NCBI GenBank assembly: GCA_002352135.1 | Contig: DEHW01000087.1 | Coordinates: forward strand, 13,802-37,812 | DNA length: 24,011 nucleotides | Direction of reading: 5' to 3' | Origin: Lysobacterales bacterium UBA2790 | Lineage (GTDB): Bacteria > Pseudomonadota > Gammaproteobacteria > Xanthomonadales > Xanthomonadaceae | Shown: positions 1 through 10,234 of the stretch, one piece after another | How positions within the stretch are numbered: the first letter of the stretch is position 1 | Layout: every line of letters begins with the position of its first letter | The notes under the pieces: generated by a model | Seen by the model: only the letters and a program-made list of their open reading frames with translations | Told to the model about the DNA's origin: nothing | The model's database searches: none | Made by a program: the position numbers and the translations under genes

Positions 1-1760
<1,760 letters not shown>

Positions 1761-1778
1761 TCAGCGACGGAGATCGCT

Positions 1779-3995
1779 ATGAACCCGCTTTCCCAAATGA
1801 CCCTGCAGCCGCTATGTGTCGTCTTGCTGCTGGCATTGCCGGGCATCGTCAGTGCCGACGCCGCCACAGCGCCACGTCAACTCGACACCGTGGTGGTGGT
1901 CGCGCGACGTGCGCCCGAACCCTTGGCGCAGGTCGTATCGAGTGTCAGCGTGGTGGATCGCGAAACCATCGAGCAGCAACTGGTGCAGGACAGCGCCGAT
2001 CTGGTGCGCTACCTGCCCGGTGTGCGCATGGATAGCGATGCACAGCGCTTTGGCGCGCAAGGCTTCTCGATTCGTGGACTCGGTGGCAATCGCGTCCGAG
2101 TGGAGATCGATGGTGTGCCGCTGCCGGATGCCTTCAGTGTCGGTCAGTTCGCCTCGGCGGGTCGCGATCTGATGGACATGGAGGTCATCGAGCAAATGGA
2201 GCTGCTGCGTGGACCTGCTTCCACGCTATATGGCAGTGATGCACTGGCCGGAATCGTGGCGATTCGCACGCGTGATCCGGCTGCCTGGCTCAGTGGCGAG
2301 CCGGGAGACGTGGTCTACGGGCTGCGCGGTGGCTACGCCAGCCGGGATCACAGTCGCTTGCTCAACGCCCATGCGGTCGGCCAAACAACGAGCGGATGGC
2401 AATGGTTGGCAGTGGCCTCACAGCGTGAAGGAGGCAAGGTCGACAATCGTGCCTGGCGCGTACAGGACGGCCCCAACCCAACTGATACGCGCCGGCGCGC
2501 GGTGCTTGGCAAGCTCAGCCGCCAGTTCGCCGACGACTGGCGTGCCGAAATGATGCTCGATAGCAGCCGTGCCAATGTCGACACCGATGTCGTCTCGCAA
2601 CGCTTTGCCGCCGGGCGTTTCGCCACGACCTGGCAACTGCTGGCCGATGACATGCAGCAGCGCGACCGAATCAGCCTCGATCTTGACTGGTCACCAGATC
2701 GGCGCGTTCTGCAGCAGATCGAGTTTCGTGGCTATGCGCAAAACAGCGCGATACGCCAGGACACCGCGCAGTATCGCCTGGCCGACCGCACGACGCCCTT
2801 CGAGTCGTTGCGCGAGCGTCGATTCGAATTCCAGCAGGACGAGGTCGGCATCGATCTGCTGGGGCACGGGCACTTTCAGACGGCCGCCATCGCGCATGCC
2901 AGCGTGTTCGGGTTCGAATGGCAGCACACGCGCTACGAAGGCTTGCGCGATGGATTGGAAACCAACCTGCGCAGCGGCACAGTGAGTCCGGTGATCCTCG
3001 GCGAGCGCTTTCCGGTGCGTGATTTTCCGAACTCCCGCGCGCAACGTCTGGCGGCGTTTGCGCAGGACGAGTTGCAATGGGGCAAGTGGTCGCTGATTCC
3101 TGCACTGCGTGTCGAGGACTATCGTCTCGATGCGCGTCCGGATTCGATCTTTGTTGAAGACTATCCAGATACCGTGACGGTGGATGCCGACAGCCGCAAA
3201 CTCACCGGCAAGTTCGGTTTTCGCTACGCGCTGAGCGCGCAACAGAATCTGTTCCTGCAATACGCACAGGGCTTTCGCGCGCCGCCTTTCAGTGATTTGA
3301 ATATCGGTCTGTCGCTGGCCTTGCTCAACTACGAAGTGCGCGCCAATCCGGACCTGAAACCCGAGCGCAGCGAGGGCATCGAACTCGGGTGGCGCGGGCA
3401 GTGGGAAACGTGGGAGGCGAGCCTCTCGGTCTATGACAATCACTATCGCGATCTGATCGATTCACGCGCCAACCTCGGCGTTGATCCGGTCAGTGGAGCG
3501 ACGGTGTTCCAGTCGATCAACCGCGCGCGTGCACGTATTCGTGGTGCGGAAGCCGACCTGCGCTGGTCGCTGGATCGCTCGCCAGCGGACGCCTGGACCC
3601 TGCGCGCGGCGTTGGCTTGGTCGGAGGGCGAGGATACCCGTCTGAATCGTCCCCTCAACAGCATCGATCCCGCCGAACTGGTGCTTGGCCTGCGCTATGC
3701 GCCGGTGATGGCGGACTGGGGCGCGGAGTGGGTCAGCACTGCCACGCGACGCAAGGACGACATCGACCACAGCGCTGGAGCGCTTTTCAAAGCGCCCGGC
3801 CACGTTGTGCACGACCTCATGCTGTGGTGGAACCCGCGCGAAGATCTTCGCCTGCAGTTTGGCGTCTTCAACGTCAGCAATCGACGCTACTGGAGCTGGG
3901 CCAGCGCACGGGGATTGAGTGCGGATTCAAACCAGTTGGGCTTCTACACCCAGCCTGGGCGCAATCTGAGCATGAATTTGAGTTGGACTTTCTGA
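1779..3995 (+). CDS. TonB-dependent outer membrane receptor, heme/hemoglobin type
   Basis: This 738-residue protein is a TonB-gated outer membrane transporter. Residues 1-27 are a signal peptide, followed by a TonB-box-like stretch (LDTVVVVARR). The plug domain (about 45-160) has IRGLGGNRVRVEIDGV, LRGPASTLYGSDALAG and VAIRTRDP, in the style of the hemin/hemoglobin receptor subfamily. A beta-barrel fills the rest, with FRAPP near residue 500 followed by NPDLKPERSEGIELG, and a C-terminal phenylalanine (SWTF) as expected for barrel assembly. The histidine usual between the FRAP and NPNL boxes of well-studied heme receptors is absent, so the ligand is uncertain. The ATG has GGAG eight bases upstream. 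It is divergent from nirS with an FNR-like site before it, which suggests supply of heme or another metal cofactor for anaerobic respiration. That link is inference. Confidence 0.9.
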   Translation: MNPLSQMTLQPLCVVLLLALPGIVSADAATAPRQLDTVVVVARRAPEPLAQVVSSVSVVDRETIEQQLVQDSADLVRYLPGVRMDSDAQRFGAQGFSIRGLGGNRVRVEIDGVPLPDAFSVGQFASAGRDLMDMEVIEQMELLRGPASTLYGSDALAGIVAIRTRDPAAWLSGEPGDVVYGLRGGYASRDHSRLLNAHAVGQTTSGWQWLAVASQREGGKVDNRAWRVQDGPNPTDTRRRAVLGKLSRQFADDWRAEMMLDSSRANVDTDVVSQRFAAGRFATTWQLLADDMQQRDRISLDLDWSPDRRVLQQIEFRGYAQNSAIRQDTAQYRLADRTTPFESLRERRFEFQQDEVGIDLLGHGHFQTAAIAHASVFGFEWQHTRYEGLRDGLETNLRSGTVSPVILGERFPVRDFPNSRAQRLAAFAQDELQWGKWSLIPALRVEDYRLDARPDSIFVEDYPDTVTVDADSRKLTGKFGFRYALSAQQNLFLQYAQGFRAPPFSDLNIGLSLALLNYEVRANPDLKPERSEGIELGWRGQWETWEASLSVYDNHYRDLIDSRANLGVDPVSGATVFQSINRARARIRGAEADLRWSLDRSPADAWTLRAALAWSEGEDTRLNRPLNSIDPAELVLGLRYAPVMADWGAEWVSTATRRKDDIDHSAGALFKAPGHVVHDLMLWWNPREDLRLQFGVFNVSNRRYWSWASARGLSADSNQLGFYTQPGRNLSMNLSWTF

Positions 3996-4206
3996 AGGCT
4001 CGATCAGGCGGCGATGCGCGAACAAGGCGGCGCGCAATGAAGGGCGGAAAACGACGGCAGAACGTGAGAACGCGGTGAACCGGCGTCAGATCTGATTTCG
4101 GTGGCGATCGCTTACGCTGCGAAGGTGCACAGAGGAACCTTCCGTTGATGTTGCACCTCGCACGATGCGGACCCTGCATCAATGTCTTTGACGTAGGCAG
4201 GCAAGA

Positions 4207-4236
4207 AAAAGGGCGCGCCTCGCAGCGCGCCCTTTT
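4207..4236. terminator. Bidirectional intrinsic terminator between convergent genes
   Basis: AAAAGGGCGCG (4207-4217) and CGCGCCCTTTT (4226-4236) form an 11-base-pair perfect stem, extendable by one C-G pair, with T-runs on both strands. It lies between the receptor gene on the plus strand and the secreted-protein gene on the minus strand and can end transcription of both. I see no gene in 3996-4206. Confidence 0.9.
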
Positions 4237-4255
4237 CATTCATCACTGCAACGAG

Positions 4256-7126
4256 TTACTGACAGCCGAACACGCGAATGTCATCGATCTCGAAGCCGTT
4301 CGGCGCCGCCGCTGCGGTGTTGTCGTCACCGGTGGCGCGGAAGCGCAGGCGGATGGTCTCACCCGCGAAGGCGTTGAGGTCAACGACCGAGTTGCGCGCG
4401 CCACCGACGGACCGACACCACATTGGCACACCACCACCGACAGGATTGGTGCCGCCCGAGCTGGTGCCGTCGTAGGGGTCGGTCAACAGTTGGCTGTTGA
4501 GTGGCTGCCAGCTACTGCCGTTGTCGGTGCTGATGTCGAGCAGGGCGCCGTCCCAGCAGCCTGTAGTGCCGTCGGCCTCGAACACGTGGAAGCTGCGGTA
4601 GGTGAGCTGCAGCGGACTTTGGGCGGCCGACGGCAACACGATCGCTGGCGAGATCAGTGGCTGATCATTCGGTGCGGTGCTGACGTTGTTGGCACGCCAT
4701 ACCGTCGAGGACATGCCGGTTCCGGTGGCTGTCGTCCGCACCCAGGTGTTGGTGCCCACACCGACCGGCGTGGTCCAGACGATCGCGGCAGTCTGGTTGT
4801 CGTCGAAGAACACCTGGTTGGCGGTGGTGCCAGCCGGACAGCTTCCGGGTGTGCCGGTGGTGAACTGGAAGCTGGTCGAGACCACGCCGTTTCCGCAGTG
4901 GTTGATGGCCTGCACGCGCCAGAAGTAGGCAGTGTTGGCCAATAGCGCATTGGTCACCGCACTGGTGGCTTCCACGGTCTGGTCGAACACGATGCTGGTG
5001 AAGCCTGCATTGGTCGCCACCTGCACGCGATAACGCAGCGCGCCTGGTACCGCCGTCCAGCTCAGGGTTGGGCGGATCAACTGACCCACGGCATTGTTGC
5101 CCGGTGCCACGAGGGTGGCTGTCGCGGGCGCGGCGGAAGACACACTGAGCGTGACCGGCAGGCTGCGGTCTTTGCCGTTTGCCGACGCGATCAAGGCACC
5201 GGAGTATTCACCCGAAGCCAAGCTTGTTGCGCCACCCAAGGTCACGCTTCCCGCACTCGGCAATGCCAGCGGATTGGCACTGAAACTGGGTGTGACGCCC
5301 GCCAAACCGGACAGGGAGAGGGTTGCATCGCCGCTCTGACCTGACACCACGCCCGCACGGAAGTCCACCACCGGATCACTGGCGGTAGCCGCGCAGATCT
5401 CGAAGCGTGTCGCGGACTCGGGCACCAGACGGAAGTCCGGCTGACCACATTCGGGGAAACGGAAACTGCAGATGCGCGTGGTCCAACCGGCATTCGAGGT
5501 GGTGGCCAGGTATTCGCTGGTGAACCAGAACGTGCACTCGTCATCCGGGTCGGTGCTCATCGAGGCGTAGTCGCCCCAGCGGCCCGAGGTGCTGGTCTGC
5601 GATCCGTTGGCGATACCGGCGGTGCAACTGGCCTCATCCAGCAGCATGCCAGGCTGGGTATCAAAGTTGCGGCCGGTATAGCGGATCTGTGGGTTCAACG
5701 AGGTGCTGGAGACGGAATAACCGACGCCCAGATAGCCGTTGCGATCAATGTTGATGCCACCCATCCAACGATTGTCCGCGTCCGGCGAGTACACGCCATC
5801 TTCGACCAGGCTCTTCGTCAGCAGCACGGGGGCTGCCGACGTCGGTGCCTCGAAGCCATCCGCGAACAACACGTTGCCAACCGTGGCGGTGGCACGCAGG
5901 TCGAAATGTGCCCAACGCACACCGAGTTCCGTCCCGCCCGCATTGACCGTATGGTTGACCACGATCGAGGTTTCGGTGGGCGCACCGGCCGGGAAAGCGC
6001 GTGCGCTGGCACGGTACATCAGGTTATTTGCAAACGTGTCCAAGCCCTGCGAGGTGCCTGCCTGCGGCGAAGAGCCGATTGCGTTGGAGAACGGCGCGCT
6101 GGCCGCGACCCGAGTCGGCGTGCTGCTGAGGGTCGAGTTGGCCGGCGTGGTCCAGTCCGCGCACAGATCCCAGAACAGATATTCGGACGTGCTGCTGTCG
6201 AAGTGCACAAATGGCGCGCAGGCACCCTCCTGCGCCTTCGTGGTGCCTTCGAGATGGGCGGGTAAGGCGCCATAGGCGTCAATGCCAGGAAAGCGGAGCA
6301 TCGAGACCTGCGCCGCGGGCGCACCGGCGAGCATGCGGTTGCGATCAACCGCGACAAAGGCCGCGCCCTGGAACGCGCTGTTCTGGAACTCGTGAACGAC
6401 GAAGTAGTAGCCGTCACGACCCGTCGATGCGTCCTGCCAGATACCGATGTGCGGGTAATCGTTGAACCGCGGGAACACAAACTCGTAGCGGTGGTACGGG
6501 CCCATTGGATCGGAGGTCTGCGAAATCGCGAAGCACTGCCGTGGCGTCGTGGAGCCGGTGAACTGGCTGAACACCCAGCGTTCGGCGGCATCGTCGTAGA
6601 GCACGATGGGATCACCCGCATCGTTGGTTTCACACACGCCGCCGAAGCCTGCCCAGAAGATGTTGCCTTCCATGGGTGAGCCGATGGGGAGCCCCGTCGT
6701 CTTGTTGAACACGTTCCATTGCGTATTCACCCACTGGATCACGTGGGTATCGCTGACATCAGCGTTGGTGTCAGGTGGTAGCGATCCGTTCAAGCTCAGG
6801 CCATTGAAGGACTGCAGCGGTGCGGGCACTGGTGTGCCCAGGGGTGCAGTCTGTACGCCTGACAAGTCCGCCAGCCAAAGCGGCTGGTAAGTGTCCAGCG
6901 GCGTCGGCTTGAGCAGGATGTTGGGGATCTCGGTGGTTGGCCCGACGAAGTTGGTTGGCGACGAGCGCAGCAACTCGCTAAGTGGCGGCGAGACATCCGA
7001 GCGCACGGCCTTGATCGTTTCGACCATTGGGCTACTCGCAGAGGCCGCGGGTGTCGCGGCATTGACAGAGACTGCTGTCGACAGGAGCCCGCTGGCCAGC
7101 AGGCTCAGGTGCAGTTTCAAAGACAT
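4256..7126 (-). CDS. Large secreted multidomain protein (propeller-like region, FnIII-like domain, C-terminal beta-sandwich)
   Basis: A 956-residue exported protein with a signal peptide at about 1-23. Residues about 100-560 look like a beta-propeller of the sort with repeated DPIVLYDDAAERWVFSQF- and RWMGGINIDRNGYLGVGYS-type strands. The motif LFADGFE lies at 420-426, inside this region. A domain at about 580-690 resembles the Ig-like repeats found in Xanthomonadales secreted peptidases. A fibronectin type III-like domain follows (LSWTAVPGALRYRVQVA ... YFWRVQA, about 700-780). The C-terminal 170 residues resemble jelly-roll adhesion domains (LDISTDNGSSWQPL, GFEIDDIRVFGC). I see no protease or glycosidase active-site motif, so the role is unknown; surface adhesion or polymer binding is possible. 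GGGGGAA precedes the ATG. It stands alone, without obvious operon partners. Confidence 0.85.
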   Translation of the reverse strand: MSLKLHLSLLASGLLSTAVSVNAATPAASASSPMVETIKAVRSDVSPPLSELLRSSPTNFVGPTTEIPNILLKPTPLDTYQPLWLADLSGVQTAPLGTPVPAPLQSFNGLSLNGSLPPDTNADVSDTHVIQWVNTQWNVFNKTTGLPIGSPMEGNIFWAGFGGVCETNDAGDPIVLYDDAAERWVFSQFTGSTTPRQCFAISQTSDPMGPYHRYEFVFPRFNDYPHIGIWQDASTGRDGYYFVVHEFQNSAFQGAAFVAVDRNRMLAGAPAAQVSMLRFPGIDAYGALPAHLEGTTKAQEGACAPFVHFDSSTSEYLFWDLCADWTTPANSTLSSTPTRVAASAPFSNAIGSSPQAGTSQGLDTFANNLMYRASARAFPAGAPTETSIVVNHTVNAGGTELGVRWAHFDLRATATVGNVLFADGFEAPTSAAPVLLTKSLVEDGVYSPDADNRWMGGINIDRNGYLGVGYSVSSTSLNPQIRYTGRNFDTQPGMLLDEASCTAGIANGSQTSTSGRWGDYASMSTDPDDECTFWFTSEYLATTSNAGWTTRICSFRFPECGQPDFRLVPESATRFEICAATASDPVVDFRAGVVSGQSGDATLSLSGLAGVTPSFSANPLALPSAGSVTLGGATSLASGEYSGALIASANGKDRSLPVTLSVSSAAPATATLVAPGNNAVGQLIRPTLSWTAVPGALRYRVQVATNAGFTSIVFDQTVEATSAVTNALLANTAYFWRVQAINHCGNGVVSTSFQFTTGTPGSCPAGTTANQVFFDDNQTAAIVWTTPVGVGTNTWVRTTATGTGMSSTVWRANNVSTAPNDQPLISPAIVLPSAAQSPLQLTYRSFHVFEADGTTGCWDGALLDISTDNGSSWQPLNSQLLTDPYDGTSSGGTNPVGGGVPMWCRSVGGARNSVVDLNAFAGETIRLRFRATGDDNTAAAAPNGFEIDDIRVFGCQ

Positions 7127-7284
7127 GTGTTCCCCCAGAAAGGATAGGTTGGCAGAGCGCCATCAGCTCGACTCAACGCGTGCCAGTCTACCCCACGAGT
7201 CGGCGGACGATCTGAGAGTCCCAAAGAGGAACCCGTCGCGCACCGGATTCGCGGCATGTCTGGCTCCGATGCGCCACCCGATAC

Positions 7285-8295
7285 TCAGTCGTGACGTTCG
7301 CTCATTGCCAGCAGGCGGCGACGGTGCTCAAGCAGGAACTCGCGGGTGCCAGCGGCCAGGCTTGGCTCGGCCAGCGCCTCCTCGATCAGCGGCAATTCGC
7401 GCGTCGGCGCCTGGCGTCGGATCGCGTGCAGTGCCAGCTCGGACAGCGCGCCATTGCCGCAGGCGACCCAGCGCGCCAAGTGTCTGATCGGTACGCGGGT
7501 GCCGTCACGTTGCAGGATTCCGAACGCGGTCCACAGCAGCCCCTCGTTGGCCTGGGCCGGTGCCGCCGACACCTGCTCCCGCGCGAGCAGGCGCGCCGCC
7601 ACCGGCGACCAGTCGTTGCCGTACAGGGTTGGGAAGATCAAGGCCGCCTCCAGCACCAGCGAACGCGCGGCGACTGCGCGGTCGGTACTCAGCACGAACG
7701 CCCGCAGTCGTCGTTGCTCCGCGGCCCCCAACTGCTGCCTCAGGGATGAGCGCGCGAACAACTCCGCTGCGAAAAGGCTCTGCATTTGCGGATCGTCGGA
7801 ACGCAGCCCCGCCATCGAACGCCGAAGATGCGCTGGACCGTCGAGACGCTCAGCGCTGGGCGGCTGCAGCAGCAATTCGCGCGTCTCAGGACGGGCCTCC
7901 AGCAAGGCTGGACTCAGCCCCGGACTCATCAGCAACTGCGGGCCATCGGGTCGCATCACCCGTCGCTTCTTGGTCGAGGGTGAGCCCTGGGTTTCCTGCC
8001 AGGCGAGCACATAACGCGTTCCGGGTTTCGCCATGCGCACTGCATCGTCATCAGCGCGCACGGTGACTTCCGAACGCGCCTCACCGCCATGAACCACGCG
8101 CACGTCGATAAATCGCAGCGCATTGGGCTCGGGTTGATCCGCAAACGTGGCCTCGGCCAATACGGTGTCGCGGTCCCACAGGGCATTGATCGGTGGCTGT
8201 ACCACGGGAGCGGCCACGGCAACGGAAAGCCCGAACAGCAGGGCGGCAACCTTGCTTAGCCCGAGACGACACAGAAATGCAGATGGAGAATTCAT
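7285..8295 (-). CDS. Exported protein of unknown function, largely alpha-helical
   Basis: I do not recognise this protein. From the ATG at 8295 it has 336 residues and begins with a basic then hydrophobic stretch ending AVAAP, a probable signal peptide. The frame extends to 8331, but that would put 12 residues ahead of the signal. A short beta-rich N-terminal part (about 35-110) is followed by Leu/Ala/Arg-rich helices that could form a HEAT-like solenoid. There are no transmembrane segments after the signal, no CXXCH and no catalytic motif that I can see. No good ribosome site is visible. It lies downstream of sirB2 on the same strand after a gap of 113 bases and might be read from the same transcript. 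Confidence 0.7.
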   Translation of the reverse strand: MNSPSAFLCRLGLSKVAALLFGLSVAVAAPVVQPPINALWDRDTVLAEATFADQPEPNALRFIDVRVVHGGEARSEVTVRADDDAVRMAKPGTRYVLAWQETQGSPSTKKRRVMRPDGPQLLMSPGLSPALLEARPETRELLLQPPSAERLDGPAHLRRSMAGLRSDDPQMQSLFAAELFARSSLRQQLGAAEQRRLRAFVLSTDRAVAARSLVLEAALIFPTLYGNDWSPVAARLLAREQVSAAPAQANEGLLWTAFGILQRDGTRVPIRHLARWVACGNGALSELALHAIRRQAPTRELPLIEEALAEPSLAAGTREFLLEHRRRLLAMSERHD

Positions 8296-8408
8296 GCGCA
8301 CAGCATGCCAGAGCGGGCAGAAATGGCCCAAGACGCGTGCCAGGATTAGTGCACAGTGCTTCAGTCGATGCCGAGTTCCCGCTTGGGTTCTTCAAGTTCG
8401 ACTGGCGG

Positions 8409-8804
8409 CTACGCCAGTACCAGCCACCCCAGCGGGTGGTGCGCACGGGCGATGCCATACATCGTGACGAAGCACAGGACGGCGGCGAAATAGGCCAATC
8501 CACGCCCCCGCACGGTGGCGGCACGCTTGAGCGCAAAACTGCCGAGGACCACATACAGCACCAGCAAAACCAGTTTGCAGGCCAACCAGGGCGTGAGAAA
8601 CGGATTCAGCTTCAGAATCACCAACAACATCATCGCTGCCGTCAGCAGCGCGCTGTCGATGCTGTAACTGAGGTAGCGCAGCGCAGCGTGCATCGCCCAG
8701 CGCTGGCCTAGCAAGACCAGTAATCCGCGTAGCGCGAACAAGCTGCCACTGAGCAGAATCAGCCACACATGGACTGACTTGATCTGCGGGTAGAACTCGA
8801 TCAT
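8409..8804 (-). CDS. SirB2 family inner membrane protein
   Basis: A 131-residue membrane protein with four hydrophobic segments (about 9-30, 40-65, 72-90, 100-122). IKSVHVWLILLSGSLFALRG and the closing HHPLGW region resemble the SirB2 family, named from a Salmonella invasion regulator but of unknown biochemical role. The start at 8804 is chosen because GAGGAG lies nine bases upstream; a longer frame to 8834 would overlap nnrS. It follows nnrS by 13 bases on the same strand, so the two are probably co-transcribed. The histidines in the membrane segments (KSVHVW, HHPLGW) could bind heme or metal, which would fit the NO setting, but this is inference. Confidence 0.85.
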   Translation of the reverse strand: MIEFYPQIKSVHVWLILLSGSLFALRGLLVLLGQRWAMHAALRYLSYSIDSALLTAAMMLLVILKLNPFLTPWLACKLVLLVLYVVLGSFALKRAATVRGRGLAYFAAVLCFVTMYGIARAHHPLGWLVLA

Positions 8805-8817
8805 CCCTGTGCACTCC

Positions 8818-10029
8818 TCAACCGCTGCGGCCATCCGCGCGGGGGCTTAGGTAGATTCCGGCATTGCGGATCACCCACGGCGCAAACGCCATCAGCCAAG
8901 CCCACGCCGCGAGGCGCTGCCAAAGCAGCGCGTCGGGCAGTATCTCGGCAACGACGCGCAGCAGGCAGACCACCTGCATCACCACAAAGGCCCAGACCGC
9001 GGCACGACCGAGTTGCAAGGGGCGTCCGGAGTGACCCTGCGTTACGCGGGTGACCATCGCGACCAGCAGACTGCCGAAGAAGCCGATCGACAAGGCATGC
9101 ACGGGCGCACGCCCCAGCAGGAAGACATCGTGAATCGCAAACCACAGACTTTGCGTGGCGTACAAAGCCATCGCCAGCGGCAGCCAGGCGTAACCAGTGA
9201 ATAGCACGCGCAGCAGCGCGGGGGCTTTTCCGCGTGGCCACCATCGCCAGAGCATATAAGTGTTCAACAGGCACAAGGGCCAATCGACCAGCCAAAGCCA
9301 CGCATGCGCGTGCTGCAGTTCCATGCTCAGGTGAACCAACCACAGCGGCCATTGCACGGCCAGCAACCACAACGGACGCCAGGAACGGTAGCCAGGCACG
9401 ACATTGGCAGCGAAGAACGGAAACATCCGATGCGCCACCGTCGAATAGATCGGCAGCAACAGACCGAAGCTGCCGATCTTGAGCATGGCGAAGGCCAGTC
9501 CGGGCTTGGGCCAATGCACATACAGGAGCATGCTTACGACACCGACGACACCGATGTACAGCGCCAGCAGGCAGGACGCCGCATGCCCGTGCCATCCCGC
9601 GGCACGCGAGTACTGGATCGTCAGCCACACCGTGGCGCTGAGCCAACCGGCCAAGGTCATCAGCAAGCCGCCATGCAGCAGGATGGCACTGTGCAGAGTC
9701 AGTCCGGCCAGACAGAACAGTTGACCACCGAACAATCCCAGGCCGATAGGCAGGTAGTGCCAAGCGCTGGCCTCGAGCAGATTCATCCAGCGCGGGAAGA
9801 CCGTGAGCAGGAAGCCGAAAATGAAACTGGGCAAGACCTGATATTGCAGGATGAAACCGTGCATCCAGTTGGCGGGTAAATGCGCAATCGGGCTGGCCGA
9901 AGGTGCATGCAGCCAGTGCAGCCACCAAGCCATCGCTGCCAGCACATTGAGGGCGCCGATCAGGAACAACAGGCGGTGCGGTGCGGCGGCCAGCAGGCGC
10001 GGGATCACAAAGGGAATGGACGTGTTCAT
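8818..10029 (-). CDS. nnrS: NnrS family heme/copper membrane protein
   Basis: About 403 residues with some twelve hydrophobic segments. The sequence shows typical NnrS features: IPRLLAAAPHRLLFLIGAL at the start, HGFILQYQVLPSFIFGFLLTVFPRW, AHRMFPFF and HALSIGFFGSLLVAMVTRVTQGHSGRPL. NnrS is a membrane protein containing heme and copper, regulated with denitrification genes, that reduces damage from nitric oxide; its exact reaction is unsettled. The frame is open to an ATG at 10062. I prefer the ATG at 10029 because an FNR-like site at 10066-10079 would place transcription near 10031, and the residues before Met-10029 are not family-like. Neither start has a clear ribosome site, so the mRNA may be almost leaderless. 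It appears to lead a two-gene unit with sirB2. Confidence 0.9.
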   Translation of the reverse strand: MNTSIPFVIPRLLAAAPHRLLFLIGALNVLAAMAWWLHWLHAPSASPIAHLPANWMHGFILQYQVLPSFIFGFLLTVFPRWMNLLEASAWHYLPIGLGLFGGQLFCLAGLTLHSAILLHGGLLMTLAGWLSATVWLTIQYSRAAGWHGHAASCLLALYIGVVGVVSMLLYVHWPKPGLAFAMLKIGSFGLLLPIYSTVAHRMFPFFAANVVPGYRSWRPLWLLAVQWPLWLVHLSMELQHAHAWLWLVDWPLCLLNTYMLWRWWPRGKAPALLRVLFTGYAWLPLAMALYATQSLWFAIHDVFLLGRAPVHALSIGFFGSLLVAMVTRVTQGHSGRPLQLGRAAVWAFVVMQVVCLLRVVAEILPDALLWQRLAAWAWLMAFAPWVIRNAGIYLSPRADGRSG

Positions 10030-10065
10030 GGGTGCCAGCATGACGCGCAGGTTGAGCGGCATGCA

Positions 10066-10079
10066 CTGATCCAGGTCAG
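10066..10079. promoter_or_regulatory. FNR/DNR-like binding site upstream of nnrS
   Basis: CTGAT-CCAG-GTCAG keeps the TGA and TCA cores of TTGAT-N4-ATCAA and matches 7 of 10 half-site bases. It lies just upstream of nnrS in the gap after the NO reductase terminator, so it can serve only nnrS. Confidence 0.6.
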
Positions 10080-10145
10080 GTCAAGCGCAGCAAAGAAAGA
10101 GCCGCAGAATCCGCGCGACGCCTCGTCCGATTGATCAGGTGGCGC

Positions 10146-10183
10146 AAAAATGCCGAGGGCACAGGAAGTGCCTGTGCCCTCGG
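10146..10183 (-). terminator. Intrinsic terminator after the nitric oxide reductase gene
   Basis: CCGAGGGCACAGG (10153-10165) pairs perfectly over 13 bases with 10171-10183 around a five-base loop. On the minus strand it is followed by CATTTTTG, giving a U-run. It lies about 50 bases past the NO reductase stop and separates that gene from nnrS. Confidence 0.9.
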
Positions 10184-10234
10184 TTGTTCATGCGTGTCGT
10201 AACGCCTTGCCGCAGCGCGCGTGCGCGGGACTGA

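Noticed and set aside
1779..3995. Copper receptor (NosA/OprC type) for N2O reductase
   Set aside because: The plug motifs resemble heme/hemoglobin receptors and there is no Met-rich pattern; no nos gene is nearby in the window.
8801..10066. A 421-residue minus-strand frame almost the same length as nnrS
   Set aside because: It is the same DNA in another frame. The frame ending at 8818 has the NnrS sequence and membrane helices; this one is rich in Arg, Cys and Ala without family motifs.
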